Positions 58,981 to 64,000 of a DNA stretch of 64,000 nucleotides are shown here, piece by piece; the stretch's first letter is position 1; each line of letters starts with the position of its first letter. A program made the translations under genes and the position numbers. Below the pieces are notes generated by a model. It saw only the letters and a program-made list of their open reading frames with translations. It had not been told where the DNA came from and searched no databases. The stretch is from Viola odorata (lineage: Eukaryota; Streptophyta; Magnoliopsida; Malpighiales; Violaceae), in the NCBI GenBank assembly GCA_963691705.1, contig OY829542.1, positions 48,277,002-48,341,001 of the forward strand, written 5' to 3'.

Positions 58981-61872
58981 TGTCGCACCGTCGCGAGCGA
59001 AATTTGGGACGCCAATGAAATCACACAACAATGAAGTCGCCACCCTATTTTCTAAGGTTTAGGGAAACCTAAAAGTCCGAAAAAAGAAGAATAAAATAAA
59101 ACTAAGGCGCAAATAAAAAGGGTCTAAACCCGAGAACGATGGTTCGGGGTCGTATTACGGACTCGGGAAGGTGTTAGGCACCCGAGTCTCATCCTAAAAG
59201 AAGGTTACCGGTTCTAAAAAGAGGTGTTTAAAATCATGTTGAAAACAAGTAATTTGAGCCCTCAGAGGGGAATCGCCACTTTAGTTCTTAAGTTGGTTTG
59301 ATTGATTTTATTCTAATTAATTACCGAGTTGTTAAAAGAAAATAAACATTTTAATCTTCTAAAAGATAAAAAGGTTGGTTGCGCACCTATTCCGGTTATA
59401 TTTAGCCGAGTTCAAAATTAGTCCGATTACATGCAAAATTAGGTGAGATTACTACCATTTAATCTTTACTAAAGCGACGACCCTAGTGAACAACGATGGA
59501 TCACTATCATCATCGGGCTTATGCATATGATTATCCTATTTACTAGGTGGCCCTAGCATGCATAGACTAACATAGTACCATTTTCATGAATGCGAGAAAA
59601 ACAAGTTGAAAAGAGAAAAACCGGGGAGTGGGGTCGAAGCCGCGCACATAACACATTCGTCCAGATAACATAAATTAAAATAAAATCGTGGGGACGAAGC
59701 CGCACACGAAACACATTCATCCAGACAAGCATAAATTAAATTAATTCGTGGGGACGAAGCCGCACACGAAACAAGCATAAAATAAAGCACATTCATTGGT
59801 ATGCATCATGCAAACAGATTAATTCGAATTCTAACAATTCTAAATTCATGCATACGATAAATAATAAATTAAAGTGCACTTATCCAAAAGAAAAGGAAAA
59901 CATACCTGGACGAGCTTAACCTGTAAATCAATGATTAGTGGCAACAATTGATAACAAAATAAATAAACACTGCAGATAAATATTACAAATTCCCAAATAA
60001 ATAAATACAACAATTAAATTCTCCATTCGAGCTCCGCAATTGGGAATGAACATCGGACTCCTCGTCGAGCTCCATCAAGCTCATCAAGCACCATCGCAAC
60101 GAACATGCAAGCAAAAATAGGCAAATAAACGCCCATTAGTAAGGGATTCACAAATAAATTTCAAATGATCAAATATCAATAAGAATGAGATCACCTTACC
60201 CATTAAAGTTAGCGGAGCATCCGATCGGGATGATGATCGTGAATTCGGTACCTGCAAAAATGAAGAACGAGTTAATACACGATTTTAATTAAAAGGGCTT
60301 GGGCCGTAGCCCGTTCCTTTTATTTCCCTCATGGGCCGCAACCCATTCTTTCATTTTTTATTCCCTTGGGCAGCAGCCCATTTCCTTCTTTCTTTCCTTG
60401 GTTGGGCCGAAACCCAACCCCTCTCAATTTCCTTGTCAAACGACAAGGTCCCTCTCCTCATTCTTTATTCTTTCTTCATTTTAGGGCTGCAGCACGCAAC
60501 CCTCTTCTCTTCTTTCTCCTCTGTTTCTCTTTTGTTCTTTCAGGCCAAGGGGTGAGCAGTGGCGGGGCTGATTGGTTGTGGCGAGGCTGGCGATTGGCGT
60601 GGCCGGCGGTGATGATGGCGGTTGGGTTTGGAAGAGAGCAGCAGCGACGGTGTTGGCAGAGCGGCAGTGAGCAGCAGCGGCGATGGATCGGGTTCGATTT
60701 AATGATGGTATCGACGGTGGAGGAGATTGGGCTGGTTTGGGTATTTGATTGGTTTGGTTGGATGGCTGATTGGGTGGGTTTTGATTTGGTTTGGGTTTAG
60801 CCGGAGGGCCAGAGAGATGGTTGATTTGACGGTTGCTGGTTTTGACGGGTGCTCGATTCGGCTGACGGCGATGGGTGGTTGACAGTGGCGATTGGCAGCG
60901 AAGGCGCTGTAGTGAGCAGCGACGGTGGGGGAGCGGCAGTGGGTGAGTGTTTGAATTATTTTTGGAAAATCGTATTTAATTGATTTGGCTGAGATGATTT
61001 GAATTAGTTTGGTTTAATTTGGCTTGGATGGATTTAATTGGGGCTGGGTTTAGTAATTTGGCAGAGATGGATTAATTGGTTTGGTTAATTGGGATTGATT
61101 TAATTGGTTTGTGATGGATTTTGGATTTGGCAGGGGAGCTTGGGATTTAACTGGACAAAGGCAAAGATTAATTTGGTAGAGGGGAATGGGATTGGGTTTG
61201 GTAATTTGGCAATGGCGGCATTAGCGGTGGGAAGAAATCTCCGGCAAAGCAGCAGCCCCGGCGTCGACACAGTGGCAACGACAAGAAGTAAACATGCAGG
61301 AAAACAAGAAAATAAATAGAGGTGAGGCAGCAAATAATTAATTAAATGTGTAGAATGAAAGAGATGGGAATTACTTGCCTTGCTTGTTGCTTCTGCCGAG
61401 AGTGAGAGTGAGAGATCGGCAGAGAATGAGGATGAGCGTGGGATGATGATTGCTATGGTTGCCACGGTGAGGGAGAGGGATTGATTCTGCCCCCTTCTCC
61501 CCCCTGTCTCCTATGTTCGAATGAGAAATTTATCCATTTCATTTAGGGAGGTAGCATGGGTTTTCTGATTGTAAAATCAGGTGATGGGTCAGAGCGGGTT
61601 TGGTCGGACGTGGGAATAAAATGAGAGTGGAGACACGAGGAAGTGGCTTGACCGTGCGTGGGAACAAAGAAACGGGAGTGGAAATGACACATCCAGTATT
61701 ATAATTAAGTACGAACAAAATAAAATAATGATGCTAACAATTAAACAACAATCATGCAAAAATTATGAAAACGATGGTAAAATGATTCGAACGAATAAAG
61801 ATAAAAAGGCCAACAAAGCAAAATAAATCTAGACGATTTAAATGGTTCGTGGTCAAAAATCGGCTAGCAACA
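58981..61872. mobile_element. Probable solo LTR, long (Ty3/gypsy Ogre/Tat-like)
   Basis: Starts TGTCGCACCGTCGCGAGCGA and ends CGGCTAGCAACA (TG...CA). Flanking 5-mers are ACTCC (58976-58980) and GCTCC (61873-61877), 4 of 5 identical. The opening text with AATTTGGGACGCC, GAAGTCGCCACC, GGTCGTATTACGGACTCGGG and AAGGTGTTAGGCACCCGAGT is a familiar long-LTR signature in plant genomes. Repeated GGGCCGNAACCCA motifs (60300-60420) and GGCGG-rich segments follow. No gag-pol, primer site or second LTR is seen, so a solo LTR is the best fit. Superfamily assignment is from recall. Confidence 0.6.
59628..59790 (+). repeat. 60-bp tandem repeat inside the LTR
   Basis: Units start at 59628, 59688 and 59748 with GTGGGGACGAAGCCGCACAC, an exact 60-bp period and a partial third copy. 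Minus-strand open frames across it merely echo the repeat. Confidence 0.9.
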
Positions 61873-61930
61873 GCTCCCTATGCTACAATCAATTTAAGTT
61901 GCTTACAACATCAATAGGGTTAGTCCAACA

Positions 61931-62930
61931 CTAGTCCTTTTCAACTTTCATTTTTGTAACTCCTCTTGCTTCTAAATTCCTCACTCTTCCCAGTAGATTG
62001 CCGATAGTTTCCGACGCGGTCTGTAGAAAATCCAGAATTAGAAAAAAAATGAAACAAGTTAATTAGTTGAACAGACAGTATTGTTAGTTGTGAGATTACC
62101 GTTATTTGCTTTCTTAACTCCTCTTCCATTGCCTCGTTCTTGTTTCTTTCACTTTCCAACATTTCTACGAGCATGGTGTTGTCCCTGTCGAGGTCCTGAG
62201 CTTTTTTCTTCTCGATCTCTAACTCTTTAGTCATCTCATGAAGATGAAGAAACCAACATTTATAATATTGTAATTGTGCTTAAAATTCACCAAGAAAAAT
62301 TTCAGAAAAGGATAGTAACAAATACTTGAGTTTCGAGTCTTCTGCATCGATCTCGCTCATATTGTAGGCTTTGTTTCAAACTATTGTCCTCTATTCCACC
62401 CATGTTTCTCAGCCTGTCAACAACATAAATGTTAGATGTTACAGAAGTAGAGATCATACTTCTTTGTAAACAAAAACTTAAAACAAATTGGATGAGGTCA
62501 AAGTTCGAGCAGCAACCTTGCTTCTAGACTTGCATTGCAACTTGTGGAGGCTTGTACACCCCACGTCACAGCTTGCTGCATCTTGGGCAAGATTAGAAAC
62601 AAAAGATATCTCATAAGAAATAATCAAGGTTTCCATTTTACGGGAGATATTACAATCTCGATCATAATTCTTAGGCGGAACATCAAATAACAAGCCTGAT
62701 GATGCAAAGTATAACCGAATAGATGGAAGTCTCACCTCACATTTCGCTGTGGAGTTCTCCTCTACGCTAGGAGAACCTTGATGGTTTCCACTGGTACCAC
62801 CAACAGGTGGAGATAATCTTACCCCACCTGCGGGTTATTTTCCTTTCTTGTTTGAGGCTGAAGAGTTATTAGCACTACTTTGTTCTGAGTCAGGAGAGTT
62901 CTTGGGTAGTCGTCGGGAGGTATAACCAAT
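61931..62930 (-). pseudogene. Decayed multi-exon coiled-coil gene, possibly transposon-derived
   Basis: Several exon-like pieces line up on the minus strand. In order they are: a Ser/Lys-rich piece with SEQSSANNSSASNKKGK then a TAA (about 62930-62838); MQQAVTWGVQASTSCNASLE (about 62580-62517); a piece with NSLKQSLQYERDRCRRLETQ (about 62412-62330); a heptad-like EKKKAQDLDRDNTMLVEMLE with ESERNKNEAMEEELRKQIT (about 62236-62100); and TASETIGNLLGRVRNLEARG to a stop at 61931 (exon 62020-61931). The last two join in phase at good GT-AG sites. The stop in the first piece suggests decay. Coiled-coil tails like this occur in plant CACTA/Spm-type proteins, but I cannot confirm the family. Confidence 0.35.
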
Positions 62931-63017
62931 CAGATGGCAGCGTTCAGCCCAAATAACAAATAAACAAGTCGGTTGTTATTTCAAGCCCGAGGATCAATGA
63001 ATCGATAGCCTAAAAAC

Positions 63018-63659
63018 TGTTGGGTTTGGGCTCCCTTCCTATGTGGAGAAAAGCCCATGATGAGCAAGCCCACTCTATTAGAAGGAGTCATATTAGGGTA
63101 TTGGGAGAGAGTTTTCAATCAAGAGAAAAAGAAGAAAAGAAAACGTGAGAGAGAAGGGAGAAAAATAGATTTTCGCCAAATTCTGCCCAGCTTCGGTAGA
63201 ATCATCGTTACGACTTCGTTCACCGTCGGATCAGGCTGAAATTTGGACAGCAGGTTCACAACATCCGTTTCTTAAATCTGAACAGTTGGATTGGTGAGAA
63301 GATATCTGAGTGGAGAAATCAAGTCCCGTTAGTAGCTACAGGAAATCTAGTTTTGTACCTTTTTCCTTTGGTTCTCTATTTTTCATACTTCTTGTTAGGT
63401 TGATTGCCTAGTTGTTGAGCACGATTGTGCTGTGATTTGAGACTCTCTTGTACGCTGACTTTGATCGTAGTGGAGCTTGATTGACTGGCTTGTGCCCGTG
63501 GTTTTTACTTCTCGTATTGAGAAGGTTTTCCACGTTAAAATCGTTGTCTCTTTATGTGTGTGTGATATATTTGCTGCTGCCATTAATTTGTTATTGCTCC
63601 TCATAGATTCCAGCAAGTAGGGGAAATTATTATTGTTGCGTATTGTGTTGAATTTCCCA
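63018..63659 (+). mobile_element. 5' LTR of a Ty1/copia retrotransposon
   Basis: Begins TGTTGGGTTTGGG and ends near TTGAATTTCCCA, about 640 bp, directly before a primer binding site. The 3' LTR would lie beyond the window, so the right boundary rests on the terminal CA and the primer site only. Confidence 0.65.
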
Positions 63660-63665
63660 TTAGAG

Positions 63666-63677
63666 TGGTATCGGAGC
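63666..63677 (+). other. Retrotransposon primer binding site (initiator tRNA-Met)
   Basis: TGGTATCGGAGC differs by one base from TGGTATCAGAGC, the usual complement to the 3' end of plant initiator tRNA-Met in copia elements. Six bases separate it from the LTR end. Confidence 0.85.
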
Positions 63678-63707
63678 TTTTGGTTTAAGGTTATTTGACT
63701 TGCTTGA

Positions 63708-63992
63708 ATGATGGAGGCAAATACAAATAGAATGTTGAGTTTGAATGGCACTAATTATCACTTGTGGAAGGGAAAAATGAAAGATCTGTTATTTGTGAAA
63801 AAGTTGTATCTTCCTGTGTTTGCTACTGAGAGGCCGGAATCCATGACTGATGCGGATTGGAAGTTTGAGCATCAGCAGCTTTGTGGTTTTATTCGGCAGT
63901 ATGTAGATGACAATGTTTATAATCACATTGCTAATGAGGAACATGCAGCGTCCTTATGGAAGAAAATTGAATCTTTGTATGCTTCTAAATAA
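63708..63992 (+). pseudogene. Copia gag N-terminus with premature stop
   Basis: 94 codons from [20 protein letters not shown] to ESLYASK, then TAA at 63990-63992. The segment has the copia gag features [37 protein letters not shown] and [14 protein letters not shown]. In intact relatives the frame continues with GNNK-like residues. Here the next codons after the stop, GGG AAT AA, would continue it, so a single substitution has broken the frame. The window ends eight bases later, so the rest of the polyprotein is not visible. Confidence 0.85.
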
Positions 63993-64000
63993 GGGAATAA

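Noticed and set aside
59628..59790. CRISPR array
   Set aside because: Direct repeats here are contiguous 60-bp units without unique spacers, and the window is plant nuclear DNA.
59584..59796. Minus-strand frame with repeated CAASSPR
   Set aside because: It is the translation of the 60-bp tandem repeat in the LTR-like element.
60299..60800. Open frames up to 144 codons in a G-rich region
   Set aside because: They sit inside the solo-LTR candidate, are repetitive in composition and show no domain.

Overview
This is nuclear DNA from a flowering plant, almost certainly a eudicot. It is AT-rich, its genes contain GT-AG introns, and transposable elements (hAT, Mutator-like, PIF/Harbinger, Stowaway, LTR) fill the spaces between them. 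There is no operon structure, CRISPR array or organellar gene set. I rebuilt the exon models by hand from splice sites and reading-frame continuity, and each model stays in phase from start to stop.

Layout: 1-8558 is AT-rich intergenic DNA with a duplicated 200-bp repeat and a hairpin. 8559-9636 (-) is a NAC transcription factor like NAC083/VNI2. 15487-16390 is a Mutator-like element. 19035-20614 (-) is a GDSL-family hydrolase homologue that has lost the GDS nucleophile block. 21093-23867 (-) is a glycerophosphodiester phosphodiesterase. 24694-26210 (-) is a peroxisomal dienoyl-CoA isomerase (DCI1) ending in SKL. 26445-26516 (-) is tRNA-Gln(TTG). 30977-33036 (+) is a clade III SWEET sugar transporter (SWEET15-like). 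33763-33972 (-) is a decayed exon. 36143-39989 (-) is the receptor-like cytoplasmic kinase PBS1. 42874-43752 is a hAT element. 48458-48907 (+) is an intronless CC-type glutaredoxin (ROXY). 50769-53750 is a nest of three hAT-like elements. 54797-55793 (+) is an Ole e 1/proline-rich cell wall protein. 55979-58674 is a Mutator-like element with a PIF/Harbinger element inside its terminal repeat. 58981-61872 looks like a long solo LTR. 61931 to about 62930 is a decayed coiled-coil gene. 63018-64000 is the 5' end of a Ty1/copia retrotransposon whose gag is broken by a stop codon.

Gene order looks ancestral. From memory, PBS1, SWEET15 and NAC083 are consecutive in Arabidopsis (At5g13160-At5g13180), with an Ole e 1 gene close by (At5g13140). 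DCI1 and GDPD3 are neighbours elsewhere on the same chromosome (At5g43280/At5g43300). The window interleaves both sets, as expected if it keeps a less fractionated version of a duplicated block.

The genes do not form one pathway. Themes present are senescence/ABA-linked regulation and sugar export (NAC083-like, SWEET15-like), lipid turnover (GDPD, DCI1), immune surveillance (PBS1), redox control of TGA factors (ROXY) and cell wall structure (Ole e 1). I found no previously undescribed multi-gene system. The most unusual signals are the three-deep hAT nest, the Mutator/Harbinger nest carrying an AT-hook-like reading frame, and the GDSL protein without its nucleophile motif.
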